A DNA stretch of 64,000 nucleotides from Saccharopolyspora flava (GTDB lineage Bacteria; Actinomycetota; Actinomycetes; Mycobacteriales; Pseudonocardiaceae): assembly GCF_900116135.1 (NCBI RefSeq), contig NZ_FOZX01000008.1, forward strand, positions 62,001 through 126,000, read 5' to 3'. This document shows positions 1-10,448 of the stretch, one piece after another. The position numbers and the translations under genes were made by a program. The notes below the pieces were generated by a model, which searched no databases, was not told the DNA's origin, and worked only from the letters and a program-made list of their open reading frames with translations. Positions within the stretch are counted from its first letter, which is position 1. The number at the start of each line of letters is the position of its first letter.

Positions 1-300
1 CCGCGCTCTTCGGTTCGGGGCCTGAGGATTCCGCCGCGGATTTCCGCCGACACGGGCTGCACAAGACGTCGCGCTGGTCTCGCCCAAGACGGGTTCCGCA
101 GCTGCGGCACGCCCTGTCGCCTCTAGCGCTCATCGTCACCCCATCAGGCCAGATTCACGATCAGCATAGGGATCACTACTCCTTGTCACGTGCGGATATG
201 CGCGGCATACATATCGCAAGCGGTTTCGTCGTTTTCCGTCTCGCAACAGGCGGTGAAAGTGGCTGCGACAGCAACCATCTGGTCATGGGAGGACGTAGCC
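1..300. other. Left-edge region without a supported gene
   Basis: I see no convincing coding frame here. The stretch could hold the tail of a gene lying to the left and the promoter of the operon that begins at 301. A good ribosome binding site (GGGAGGA) lies just before 301, so the last bases belong to that operon's leader. Confidence 0.4.
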
Positions 301-528
301 ATGGCGTACCAACCGCATCCGTTCCACTGGGTGCCTGCCAGCGGTCGACGACACGCGTCGCGGAGCCGCGTAGACGACGGCGCGACCGCTCGAATGTTGT
401 GCGGCGAGCACGTTGTCGCGTCGTACAGCGATACCGCGTGGCTGTGGGAAACCTGCGCGAGCTGCAACATCACCGCGCACGGCCTCGCGGGTGTTCCCAT
501 GCCGACCGGTGCGGCGGTAGGGGCATGA
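301..528 (+). CDS. Small zinc-finger-like protein (copy 1)
   Basis: A 75-residue protein of unknown function with a likely zinc-binding pattern: an RHA motif near residue 18, an LCG motif in the middle, then TCASC followed by NxxAH near residues 53-60. Two Cys of a CxxC plus nearby Cys and His residues would suit one Zn ion (inference). The start at 301 is chosen because GGGAGGA sits 8 bases upstream; a longer upstream frame lacks such a site. The stop overlaps the start of the next gene (ATGA), so the two are translationally coupled. A clear paralogue lies at 35948-36160 and shares the words AWLWETCASCN and HPF.W, again coupled to a short helical gene. The role is not known; a DNA- or protein-binding adaptor is possible. 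Confidence 0.72.
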   Translation: MAYQPHPFHWVPASGRRHASRSRVDDGATARMLCGEHVVASYSDTAWLWETCASCNITAHGLAGVPMPTGAAVGA

Positions 529-731
529 CCACCTCGCTGAGCCGCACCATGCGGACTGCCTTGGTCGCCATCGGCGCAGCAGTGCAGAACGTCGAGGCCG
601 GCCGCAGCGACCAGGACGAGCTCGACGAAATGGCGTTGGTGTGCGATCGGCTCGCGCAGGTCCTGCGAGCAGCTGCTGAGCAGACCGAGGCGCTTGAGGC
701 CGAGGTCGTGGCGGTGGTGATCGAACCATGA
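525..731 (+). CDS. Short helical protein coupled to the zinc-finger gene (copy 1)
   Basis: A 68-residue, Ala/Glu/Leu-rich protein that should be almost entirely helical. It begins at the ATG that overlaps the TGA of the zinc-finger gene and ends in another TGA overlapped by an ATG at 728. The same arrangement, a short helical gene coupled by ATGA to a zinc-finger gene, recurs at 36157-36423, and both proteins begin MTT and carry a GR-DQ word in the middle. No enzymatic motif is visible. It is probably a partner of the zinc-finger protein; the function is unknown. Confidence 0.6.
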   Translation: MTTSLSRTMRTALVAIGAAVQNVEAGRSDQDELDEMALVCDRLAQVLRAAAEQTEALEAEVVAVVIEP

Positions 732-985
732 TCACCGTTTCGGCGCGTCGGCGGACCTTGTCGTGGACGGGCCCGTGCGGCGAGAGCTGCGCCAACCTGC
801 GCCCCGCACGGGCCAGGACTCAACTGCGGCGTCTGCAAGGCGCTGTTCAACGGCAACGCAATCAGCGGGGAGGAAACCTGTGGGACAAGCTTCGTTCGTA
901 TGGTTGGAGATCACCGGCAAGTGCCAACTCGAATGCGCCCACTGCTACGCCGATTCCGGCCCCGGCGGGGATCACGGCAGCATGA
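728..985 (+). CDS. Possible short ORF between the helical gene and radical SAM gene
   Basis: An ATG overlaps the stop of the previous gene and opens an 85-codon frame with a GPCGESC motif near its start. It runs 106 bases into the radical SAM gene, so it is either a chance frame or a short coupled peptide with an overlapping end. Another frame over the same bases reads NCGVCKALFNGN, so a sequencing or natural frameshift cannot be excluded. A precursor peptide for the radical SAM enzyme is a speculative alternative. Confidence 0.2.
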   Translation: MITVSARRRTLSWTGPCGESCANLRPARARTQLRRLQGAVQRQRNQRGGNLWDKLRSYGWRSPASANSNAPTATPIPAPAGITAA

Positions 986-1764
986 GCGAGCAGGACTGGC
1001 GCAGGGTCATCGACGAGGCCGCCGAGGTGGGCACAAGGATGGTGCAGTTCATCGGCGGTGAACCCACCCTGCACCCGTCGCTGCCGTCCCTGGTCGATCA
1101 CGCGCGATCCCGCGAGGTCGAGGTCGAGGTGTTCTCGAACCTCGTCAGTGTCCACCCGGTGCTGTGGGACGTGCTCGCCCAGCCGGGCGTGCGGCTGGCG
1201 ACGTCGTACTACTCGACCGACGCCGCCGAGCACGCCACGATCACCAAGCGGCGGACGTACGCGCGCACGAAGGCCAACATCGCGGAAGCCGTGCGCCGGT
1301 CGATCCCGGTGCGGGCCGGTGTGGTGAACCTGCGGGACGGGCAGCGCAGCGATCAAGCCGTCGCCGAGCTGCGCGAGCTCGGGGTCAACGAGATCGGGAC
1401 CGACCGGCTACGACAAGTTGGCCGCGGAGTGCGCACCGGACGAACCGGCCTCGATCAACTGTGCGGCCATTGCGGCGATGACAAGATAGCGATCTCCCCG
1501 ACCGGGGAGGTGTGGCCGTGCGTGTTCTCCCGGTGGATGCCGGTGGGCAACGTGCGGGATCGTGCTCTTGCCGCCATCTTGGCCGGTCCACAGATGGCCG
1601 AGGCGGACGCGACGCTGCGCACCCACTTCGCTACGCGACCACGGTCTGCGTGCGATCCTCAGTGCGGACCGAACTGCGGACCTGCCTGCAACCCGTCGTG
1701 CTGGCCGACCGGCGCCGGACCGTGCGGACCCAACGGCGGGTGCCAGCCGAACTACGACGCCTAG
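880..1764 (+). CDS. Radical SAM protein with Cys-Pro-rich C-terminal tail
   Basis: A 294-residue radical SAM enzyme. The 4Fe-4S ligands are C15, C19 and C22 (CQLECAHC), followed by an IGGEPTLHP motif, which is the usual S-adenosylmethionine-binding glycine/glutamate region. A second cysteine set (LCGHC, then PCVFSRW) about 190-215 residues in resembles a SPASM/twitch-type auxiliary cluster site. The last 40 residues carry seven cysteines spaced as C-x-P, which may bind a further metal cluster. The GTG at 880 is chosen because GGGGAGGAAA precedes it; the frame upstream to 763 reads as non-coding. It lies between the zinc-finger pair and an ATPase gene, with the next start 8 bases after its stop. 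Peptide or small-molecule modification is likely for the family; the substrate is unknown. Confidence 0.85.
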   Translation: MGQASFVWLEITGKCQLECAHCYADSGPGGDHGSMSEQDWRRVIDEAAEVGTRMVQFIGGEPTLHPSLPSLVDHARSREVEVEVFSNLVSVHPVLWDVLAQPGVRLATSYYSTDAAEHATITKRRTYARTKANIAEAVRRSIPVRAGVVNLRDGQRSDQAVAELRELGVNEIGTDRLRQVGRGVRTGRTGLDQLCGHCGDDKIAISPTGEVWPCVFSRWMPVGNVRDRALAAILAGPQMAEADATLRTHFATRPRSACDPQCGPNCGPACNPSCWPTGAGPCGPNGGCQPNYDA

Positions 1765-1771
1765 GAGACCG

Positions 1772-2518
1772 GTGTACGTCCGTCGTGCCTACGTCCGTGA
1801 GGCGAACCGCCCCGGCCGCGCCGAGCGCGGCCGGTGGCCGTTCACTGTGCCGTGCGTGGCCGAGCTCGCCGAGGAGGGCCTGACCTTCCAGGCACCGGTG
1901 ACCTTCCTCGTCGGAGACAACGGCTCCGGGAAGTCCACGCTTGTTGAGGCCATCGCCGAGGGCTTCAAGCTCGATTCCTACGGCGGCCGGCTCGCAGCGA
2001 AACGCGGTCGCCCTGACTCCGTCAAGACAGCGCTCGGCGAGGTGCTGACGCTGGAAACCACGGCCGCCGGATCGCGGATGCTCGGTGGCCCCCGTTCCCG
2101 CAAGCAGGGGTTCTTCCTGCGGGCCGAGACGGCGTTTCAGATGACCGAGAACCTAGGAGGGGTGCCGGGCTACTGGGAGGACAACACCGCCGAGATGTCG
2201 CACGGAGAGGGCTTCCTGACGGTGTTCCGGGAGATGTTCAACAAGCCGGGGTTCTACGTGATGGACGAGCCCGAGGCCGCGCTGTCATTCACCTCGTGCC
2301 TGCACCTGGTGTCGCTCTTGCACGAGCTGGGCCAGACCGGTGCCCAGGTGGTGTGCGCGACGCACTCGCCGATCCTGGCCGCCACGCCCGGCGCCGACAT
2401 CATCGAGGTGGGCGAGCACGGGTTCCGCCGGATCAAGTGGGACGAACTCGAACTCGTCGACCACTGGCGCCGCTACCTGACCAACCCGGACAACTACCTC
2501 CGACACATCATCGACTGA
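1772..2518 (+). CDS. AAA/ABC-type ATP-binding protein
   Basis: A 248-residue ATPase of the SMC/ABC-like AAA_23/AAA_21 kind. The Walker A motif is GDNGSGKST near residue 46; a signature-like MSHGEG segment near 150 precedes the Walker B segment FYVMDEPEAALS; a switch histidine occurs in CATHSP. There are no membrane segments, so it is a soluble ATPase, not a transporter by itself. The GTG at 1772 follows AGGAG by 4 bases and comes just after the radical SAM stop. The stop overlaps the ATG of the kinase gene by one base (TGATG), so these genes form one operon. Role: probably powers or senses something in the radical SAM pathway (inference). Confidence 0.85.
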   Translation: MYVRRAYVREANRPGRAERGRWPFTVPCVAELAEEGLTFQAPVTFLVGDNGSGKSTLVEAIAEGFKLDSYGGRLAAKRGRPDSVKTALGEVLTLETTAAGSRMLGGPRSRKQGFFLRAETAFQMTENLGGVPGYWEDNTAEMSHGEGFLTVFREMFNKPGFYVMDEPEAALSFTSCLHLVSLLHELGQTGAQVVCATHSPILAATPGADIIEVGEHGFRRIKWDELELVDHWRRYLTNPDNYLRHIID

Positions 2519-3369
2519 TGAGTCCGACCACCGCCGAAGTCGCCGAGGCCGACCGCCGATTCGCCGCATGGATGCGCGCCAACCTCGCGCGCGCCGCCGC
2601 GCACTTCGGTGTCGAAGTCCAGGGCGAACCCGTCTTCGGGTGGCGACTGCGCTCAATCGGCGCTCCAGCCCGTGACGCCGACGGTGCAGCTCGATGGCTG
2701 CGCGTCGTCTCGGAATTCCCGAATTGGGCTTCGGGCGAATTCTGGACCGGCAACGCCGACGCGAACGCGCTCCCGGCGACCATCCCGCGCCCGCACGTCG
2801 AGGCGACGACCGAATGGACCGACGGACGTCGCCAGCGCGCCGAGCTCGCGACCCGGATGCCGGGGAGGCCGTGCGCGACCCACGACGCCCCCGCCGGACC
2901 GCTGCAGCTCGATCCGGGGTGGTGGTCTGCCCTACAGCTCGCCCTCACCACACTGGCAGCCGCCCCCACCCACCGTGTCCACGCCGACCAGGAGAAGGTC
3001 ACGCACCGCATCCGCAGAGCCTTCGGCGACCAGGTCGACACCCGCGTCGACCAGTGGGAGACCGTGCACGGCGATCTGCACTGGAACAACCTCATGCAGC
3101 CTGAATTCGGGCTGTTGGACTGGGAAGGCTGGGGGCGTGGACCGACGGGCACCGACGCAGCCACCTTGTTGTGCTGCAGCCTGCTCGCTCCAGCCACCTA
3201 CGGCGACGTCCGATCGGTGTTCGCCGGCGTCCTCGACTCGCCGTCCGGGCGGGTGGCGCAGTTCTACGCTGCCGCCCGGCTGTTGCACCGGGTAGAGATG
3301 GACGAGCGCCACGACTTCGCCCACGCGCTACGGGCCCACGCTCGCGCCCTGCTCGACGGTGCTGACTGA
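2518..3369 (+). CDS. Aminoglycoside phosphotransferase-like kinase
   Basis: A 283-residue protein of the APH/choline kinase fold. The catalytic loop reads VHGDLHWNNLM near residue 185, giving the Asp and Asn of the HGDxxxxN motif, and LLDWEGWG about 15 residues later supplies the metal-binding Asp. The N-terminal lobe is poorly conserved, as usual in uncharacterised members. It is the last gene of the operon starting at 301. The name of the family should not be read as drug resistance; in such operons these kinases can act on small metabolites or peptides. The region from its stop to tRNA-Val (3370-3645) shows no gene. Confidence 0.8.
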   Translation: MSPTTAEVAEADRRFAAWMRANLARAAAHFGVEVQGEPVFGWRLRSIGAPARDADGAARWLRVVSEFPNWASGEFWTGNADANALPATIPRPHVEATTEWTDGRRQRAELATRMPGRPCATHDAPAGPLQLDPGWWSALQLALTTLAAAPTHRVHADQEKVTHRIRRAFGDQVDTRVDQWETVHGDLHWNNLMQPEFGLLDWEGWGRGPTGTDAATLLCCSLLAPATYGDVRSVFAGVLDSPSGRVAQFYAAARLLHRVEMDERHDFAHALRAHARALLDGAD

Positions 3370-3645
3370 ACGACGTCTGCCCGAGTGATGTTGAAAAGTC
3401 CCGGGAACCACGCTCCCATGGAGCCGGGCTTGCTGCGAAGGTGATCGTGCTCTTGCAGATGCCCAACAACCCGGGGTAAAGGTTTTCGCGATTCCGAGAG
3501 CTCACCGGGCACGGATGTCTCGTTCCTCATCGGAGGGACCAAGCAGGTGCGACCGATCCATGCATTCAGACGGCTTTCACAGGGCAACTCGTGCCATGAG
3601 AAGGCCGGACCGAACTACGAACTTGCTAAGACACCAGGTCGGAGG

Positions 3646-3720
3646 TGGTGGGCGCAGTTGGGTTCGAACCAACGACCCCTTGCTTGTAAGGCAAGTGCTC
3701 TTCCGCTGAGCTATGCGCCC
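3646..3720 (-). tRNA. tRNA-Val (anticodon TAC)
   Basis: The minus strand folds into a full cloverleaf: acceptor GGGCGCA/TGCGCCC, D-arm AGCTC...GAGC, anticodon stem CTTGC/GCAAG with loop CTTACAA, and T-arm with GGTTCGAACCC. The anticodon is TAC, which reads Val GTA. The discriminator is A, and CCA is encoded at 3646-3648. Its 3' end faces the accessory operon at 301-3369. Confidence 0.95.
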
Positions 3721-3822
3721 TTGAGGTGATCGATCGGCGTGTGCCGGGTGAACACCCCGGCAAGGATACCGGGGTGTTGTGCCCGGATTCGGGGCCGGTC
3801 GACCACCTGTTCCGGGAAGGGG

Positions 3823-4287
3823 TCAGGCGGTGAGTTCCGCCAGGGCCTTCTTCCAGACGTTCTGGTCGCGGGCCTCGCCGGGCTGGTTGACCTCGGCGAA
3901 GCGGACCTTGCCCTCGGTGTCGATGAGGAACGTGCCGCGGTTGGCCATACCGGCGGCCTCGTTGAACACGCCGTAGGCCTTGGCGGTCTCGCCGTGCGGC
4001 CAGAAGTCCGACAGCAGCGGGAAGGTGTAGCCCTGCTGGTCGGCCCACGCCTTGAGCGAGAACGGCGTGTCCACCGAAACGCCGATGACCTGGACCTTGT
4101 CGTTCTCGAAGTCGCTCAGGTCATCGCGGACCTGGCACAGCTCGCCCTGGCAGACGCCGCTGAACGCGAACGGGTAGAACACCAGCAGGACGTTCTTCTT
4201 GCCCCGGAAGTCGGCCAGCGAGACCTTTTCCTTGTTGTAGTCGGGCAACGTGAAGTCCGGGGCCTGCGCACCGACCTCAACAGTCAT
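3823..4287 (-). CDS. ahpE: AhpE-type one-cysteine peroxiredoxin
   Basis: A 154-residue cytosolic peroxiredoxin that reduces peroxides through a reactive cysteine. The peroxidatic Cys is in FYPFAFSGVCQGEL (the PxxxT/SxxC signature), and FPLLSDFWPHG plus NRGTFLID are characteristic of mycobacterial AhpE. No resolving partner is encoded nearby; AhpE uses mycothiol/mycoredoxin in actinobacteria (family knowledge). The ATG has GGAGGG 8 bases upstream. The neighbour order ahpE - DUF3052 - aceE is the same as in M. tuberculosis Rv2238c-Rv2241. Confidence 0.93.
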   Translation of the reverse strand: MTVEVGAQAPDFTLPDYNKEKVSLADFRGKKNVLLVFYPFAFSGVCQGELCQVRDDLSDFENDKVQVIGVSVDTPFSLKAWADQQGYTFPLLSDFWPHGETAKAYGVFNEAAGMANRGTFLIDTEGKVRFAEVNQPGEARDQNVWKKALAELTA

Positions 4288-4411
4288 GAGAGCACCCTCC
4301 TGTTCGACATGACCTTGTCCCGGCCGAACCTACACCGCGCGATGACGGTGCGGCGACGAACGTGGGCACCGATGGCGACATCGGTGCCCACGGTTCGGGA
4401 TGCGAAACGCC

Positions 4412-4846
4412 TCAGCGGCGGGCCTTGGCCCGGCGGTACGCCAGCCGGGTGCCCATCCAGCCTTCGCTGACGCTGGCGTTCGCGGTCTGCGCCAGGTTCG
4501 CCGTTGAGGCGGCCTCGGCGATGTCGGCCGGTTCGACGTATCCGTCTCGGCCGGTCTTGGGGGTCATCACCCAGATGACCCCGTCGTCGGACAGGGGCGT
4601 CATCACATCGAGAAGCGTGTCCGTGAGGTCGCCATCGTCTTCGCGCCACCACAGCAACACGACATCGACCACTTCGTCGGCATCTTCGTCGAGCAGATCG
4701 CTCCCGCAACGCTCCTCGATCGAGGCCCGGACGTCGTCATCAACGTCCTCGTCCCAGCCGATTTCCTGGACAACCATCTCCGGCTCGATGTCGAGCCTCT
4801 CGGCGACGTCGGCTTCGCCTTTACCGGCGTCTCCCGCGGCGACCAC
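4412..4846 (-). CDS. DUF3052 family protein
   Basis: A 144-residue acidic, soluble protein. The core reads AERLDIEPEMVVQEIGWDEDVDDDVR and later WVMTPKTGRDGYVEP, both typical of DUF3052 (Rv2239c-like). No catalytic motif is apparent. The GTG at 4846 is preceded by GGAG about 10 bases away; frames further upstream have no homology character. It is transcribed divergently from aceE, and its position between ahpE and aceE is conserved in actinobacteria. Function not established. Confidence 0.85.
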   Translation of the reverse strand: MVAAGDAGKGEADVAERLDIEPEMVVQEIGWDEDVDDDVRASIEERCGSDLLDEDADEVVDVVLLWWREDDGDLTDTLLDVMTPLSDDGVIWVMTPKTGRDGYVEPADIAEAASTANLAQTANASVSEGWMGTRLAYRRAKARR

Positions 4847-5146
4847 GGTTTTCTCACTCCTCCAATGCACCGGTGCGGCGGCCTCTGGCCCCGCACGACT
4901 TCCCAACCTGGCCGATAGCGAACACTGCGGACCGCTACCGGCGCAACTGCTAGGCGCACGACACGCCGTAGCAACGCGTTGATGACCGACTCTAGACCGG
5001 CTTCGCCCGCACCAACAGCCTGCGGTGCGTCGTCGTCGGCTTCGGGTGCGCCCACAGGGCGCGAACATGGGGGAACATGGGAGGTGTCGGACATCACGTC
5101 CGGCGCCACACCCTGCCACGAATCCCGACGTAGTCGAGGAGATCCC
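4847..5146. other. Divergent intergenic region DUF3052/aceE
   Basis: About 300 bases between two divergently read genes. It must hold the promoters of both. The plus-strand frame that opens at 4979 reads Ser/Ala/Pro-rich with no family character and is taken as leader, because the aceE start is better placed at 5147. No strong operator is seen. Confidence 0.45.
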
Positions 5147-7921
<2,775 letters not shown>

Positions 7922-7938
7922 CCCGAGCGACCACCCCC

Positions 7939-7985
7939 GAAGGCCCCGGTCACCCCGCCCCCGCAGCGGGGTGACCGGGGCCTTC
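7939..7985 (+). terminator. Rho-independent-like terminator after aceE
   Basis: A 19-bp perfect inverted repeat (GAAGGCCCCGGTCACCCCG and its complement) with a 9-base loop lies 17 bases after the aceE stop. There is no U-run, as is common in high-G+C actinobacteria. Confidence 0.85.
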
Positions 7986-8030
7986 GCCATGCCAACACCA
8001 TCCGCCCAACGCTGAAACACGTTCCACTCG

Positions 8031-8120
8031 GGTCAAAAACCGCGGTATTCGACCCGACAAATACCGCGGTTTTTGACCGGTCGAATACCGCGGTTTTTGA
8101 CCCGACGAGTGCCGCGGTTT
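8031..8120. repeat. Tandem 24-nt array of ACCGCGGT palindromes
   Basis: Four copies of a near-palindromic unit centred on (A/G)CCGCGGT start at 8039, 8063, 8087 and 8111, that is, exactly 24 bases apart. Copy 1 is inverted relative to copies 2 and 3, so copies 1 and 2 form a 19-bp perfect hairpin (8031-8049 with 8060-8078, 10-base loop). The fourth copy is degenerate. A similar 24-nt array lies at 27903-27969. It sits between the aceE terminator and the next gene's start; it may be a terminator cluster, a protein-binding array or a REP-like element. Confidence 0.8.
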
Positions 8121-8155
8121 CCGGTGCGGGGCATCGGGTGTGGTGGAGTGGGGGT

Positions 8156-9199
8156 GTGCGTATCGCGTGTGTCGACGGGGACGGGATCGGGCCCGAGCTG
8201 ATGGCCAGCGCTCGGGAGGTGCTGGCGGCGGCTGCGGCTCTGGACGGGTGGGACGTCGAGTTCGGGTTCGAGTCCGGTGGCGCCGGGACCTACCTGGAGG
8301 CCGGGGAACCGCTGGCGGCCGGGGCCGTGGAGCGGTTCCGGGGTGAGTACGACGCCGTGCTGAAGGGGCCCGTCGGACTGCCGGAGGTGCGCAAGGCCGA
8401 CGGGACCGAGGCCGGGGTGCTCGGCGGGGTGCTGCGCAACGGCCTCGACACCTACGCCAACGTCCGGCCGGTGCGGCTGCTGCCCGGGATCCGCGACGGC
8501 GCCGACCCGATCGACTACGTGATCGTGCGGGAGAACACCGAGGGCCTGTACCTCTCGCGCGGCAGCGGGGTGCGCAACGAGCGGGCCGCCAGCGACCAGC
8601 TGCTCATGACGCGGGTCGGCGTCGAGCGGATCGTGCGGTTCGCGTTCGAGACCGCGCGGGCGCGCTCCGGTGCGCCGAAGGACGGCGTGAGCCGGGTGAC
8701 CTGCGTGGACAAGAGCAACGTGCTGCGCAGCTTCGCGTTCTTCCGGGACATCTTCGACGAGATCGCCGCCGAGCACCCCGACGTCGAGGCCGACCACCGC
8801 TACACCGACGCCGCCGCGCACGACCTGGTCGCCGACCCCGGCCACTTCGACGTGCTGGTCACCGAGAACTTCGTCGGCGACATGCTCAGCGACCTCGGCG
8901 CGGCCACCGCGGGCGGTCTCGGGATGTGCCCGTCGGGCAACATCGGCGACGACGCCGCCTACTTCGAACCCGTGCACGGCAGCGCCCCGTCGATCGCCGG
9001 GCAGGACAAGGCCAATCCGACGTCGCAGCTGCTCACCGCCGCGATGCTGCTCGACCACGCGGGCGTCACCGGAACCGCCCGCCGCATCACCGGCGCGGTC
9101 GAGTCCGCCTACGCCGACGGCGCCGTCCGCCTCAACCCCGACGGCACCCCGACCTGCGGCACCCGAGGAGTGACCGAAGCAGTCCTCAGCCGTCTGTGA
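8156..9199 (+). CDS. Isocitrate/isopropylmalate dehydrogenase family protein
   Basis: A 347-residue NAD(P)-dependent beta-decarboxylating dehydrogenase. It shows GDGIGPEL at the N-terminus, the RENTEGLY motif used by isocitrate-type members for substrate binding, VDKSNVLR, and DMLSDLGAATAGGLG followed by EPVHGSAPSIAGQDKANP. ENTEG rather than the LeuB-type ELTGG suggests an isocitrate, homoisocitrate or tartrate/malate-like substrate rather than isopropylmalate, but I cannot decide which. The GTG at 8156 has GGAG 7 bases upstream. Its end overlaps the end of the convergent ribM gene by 14 bases. Confidence 0.85.
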   Translation: MRIACVDGDGIGPELMASAREVLAAAAALDGWDVEFGFESGGAGTYLEAGEPLAAGAVERFRGEYDAVLKGPVGLPEVRKADGTEAGVLGGVLRNGLDTYANVRPVRLLPGIRDGADPIDYVIVRENTEGLYLSRGSGVRNERAASDQLLMTRVGVERIVRFAFETARARSGAPKDGVSRVTCVDKSNVLRSFAFFRDIFDEIAAEHPDVEADHRYTDAAAHDLVADPGHFDVLVTENFVGDMLSDLGAATAGGLGMCPSGNIGDDAAYFEPVHGSAPSIAGQDKANPTSQLLTAAMLLDHAGVTGTARRITGAVESAYADGAVRLNPDGTPTCGTRGVTEAVLSRL

Positions 9200-9830
9200 C
9201 GGTGGTGAGGTTGTGCTGGGCCTTGGCGGTGCGGGTCCAGGTCCACCAGCCGTGGATCACCAGGGCCGCGAACACGATGTAGATGGCGGCGCTGAAGTGC
9301 AGGCCGGAGGCGAGCTGCAGCGGGACGCCGACCGCGTCGACGGCCAGCCAGACCAGCCAGAACTCCACCAGACCCCGGCCCTGCGCCCAGAACGCGACGC
9401 CGGTGCCGATGAAGATCCACGCGTCCGGCCACGGCGCCCACGAGGCGTCCAGGGCGCTGAGCAGCAGCGCGAACGCCGAGGTGCCCACCGCCAGGACCGC
9501 GAGCAGCACCAGCCGCTCGACGCCGGTGGCCTTGCGGATCGCGACGCCGTAGACCGGGTCGCTGCGGCGGTTCCACGCCCACCAGCCGTAGACCGAGATC
9601 AGCAGGATCACCACCTGCCGGATCGCGAGCCCGCCGAGGTGCGCCGAGGCGTAGACCGCGAACAGCAGCACGGTCGCGGTCACCTGCACCGGCCAGGTCG
9701 CCACCCAGCGCCGCTGCGCGAGGAACACCACCGCCAGCGCGCAGAGCTGCCCGACGAGTTCGGCCCAGGAGATCTTCTGCCCCAGCACGGTGATCCCGTT
9801 GCCGAGCAGCCATTCCGCCACCGCTTGCAC
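9186..9830 (-). CDS. ribM: PnuC-family riboflavin transporter (RibM-like)
   Basis: A 214-residue membrane protein with about seven hydrophobic segments and the PnuC-family words YGWWAWNRR, the WAP-DAWIFIG region and WLVWLAVDAVGVPL. PnuC relatives move vitamins by facilitated diffusion. The FMN riboswitch directly upstream (9930-10056) identifies the substrate as riboflavin, as for RibM/PnuX of Corynebacterium and Streptomyces. The GTG at 9830 is preceded by GGGAGGAG at suitable spacing; the longer frame upstream would run through the riboswitch. High FMN should reduce its expression. Confidence 0.88.
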   Translation of the reverse strand: MQAVAEWLLGNGITVLGQKISWAELVGQLCALAVVFLAQRRWVATWPVQVTATVLLFAVYASAHLGGLAIRQVVILLISVYGWWAWNRRSDPVYGVAIRKATGVERLVLLAVLAVGTSAFALLLSALDASWAPWPDAWIFIGTGVAFWAQGRGLVEFWLVWLAVDAVGVPLQLASGLHFSAAIYIVFAALVIHGWWTWTRTAKAQHNLTTVTDG

Positions 9831-9929
9831 GCCCGCTCCTCCCGCCGGGTGCGCCGGGGTGTGCGCGGGCGACCGCGAGAGCCGCGAAACACGGCTCGAC
9901 CGGCCCGGATTCGCGCGTCGCGGTGGCCC

Positions 9930-10056
9930 GTGCGCGCCTCTCATCCGGACTATGACCGTCGGTCCCGGAATTCCACCGGATCGGCCGGCACCCACGGAGG
10001 TGCCGGTTCGCGGACTTTCACCGCCGGTTCGGATTTCCACCGACCCCGGAGCGCAC
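9930..10056 (-). promoter_or_regulatory. FMN riboswitch (RFN element)
   Basis: Read on the minus strand the segment has the conserved RFN blocks in order: GGTGGAAATCC, ACCGGCGGTGAAAGTCCGCGA, a GC-rich hairpin around CGGCACCTCC/GGTGCCG, GATCCGGTGGAATTCCGG, GACCGACGGT and AGTCCGGATGAGAG. The closing stem P1 is GTGCGC (10056-10051) with GCGCAC (9935-9930). It lies 100 bases before the ribM start, the usual place for a riboswitch that controls translation or termination. Confidence 0.94.
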
Positions 10057-10217
10057 GAGTTCGTACTGCACTGCGCAACATCCTGCTCCGGCGGATCTGT
10101 TCCGCGAGCCGCACGTGGGTCGGATCACAACACGCCGACCACCGATGGCCGATCGAACACCCGTACCCCGATCGCCTAGACTTGATCGTCCCAGGCTGAA
10201 CGAGGGGGTAACGCCGG

Positions 10218-10445
10218 ATGAACGACACCGACCGCGCCATCCTCGCCTTCGAGCTCGAGCACTGGCAGTACCAGGGCAACAAGGAACGCGTGATCCAGGA
10301 GCGCTTCGGGTTCTCCCCGAACCGCTACTACCAGCGCCTGAACCGGCTGCTCGACGAGCCGGAGGCGTTAGCGCAGCAACCGGCCCTGGTGAAGCGGCTG
10401 CTCAACCGCCGCGATCAGCGGGCCCAGAGGCGCCGCGCGGTGTAG
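10218..10445 (+). CDS. DUF3263 family protein
   Basis: A 75-residue basic protein with a helix-turn-helix-like core (ERVIQERFGFSPNRYYQRLNRL) that is typical of DUF3263, a small actinobacterial family thought to bind DNA by virtue of its HTH resemblance. The ATG is preceded by GAGGGGG. Monocistronic; it converges on the amidase gene with only 3 bases between. Confidence 0.85.
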   Translation: MNDTDRAILAFELEHWQYQGNKERVIQERFGFSPNRYYQRLNRLLDEPEALAQQPALVKRLLNRRDQRAQRRRAV

Positions 10446-10448
10446 GAC

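Noticed and set aside
3547..3729. Short plus-strand ORF
   Set aside because: It is the readthrough of tRNA-Val and flanks (GSNQRPLACKASALPLSYA is a well-known tRNA artefact).
4979..5146. N-terminal extension of aceE from 4979
   Set aside because: Low-complexity Ser/Ala/Pro sequence, no ribosome site; TTG at 5147 has GAGGAG and gives the family length.
8031..8120. CRISPR-like array
   Set aside because: Repeats are contiguous palindromes in mixed orientation with no unique spacers and no cas genes.
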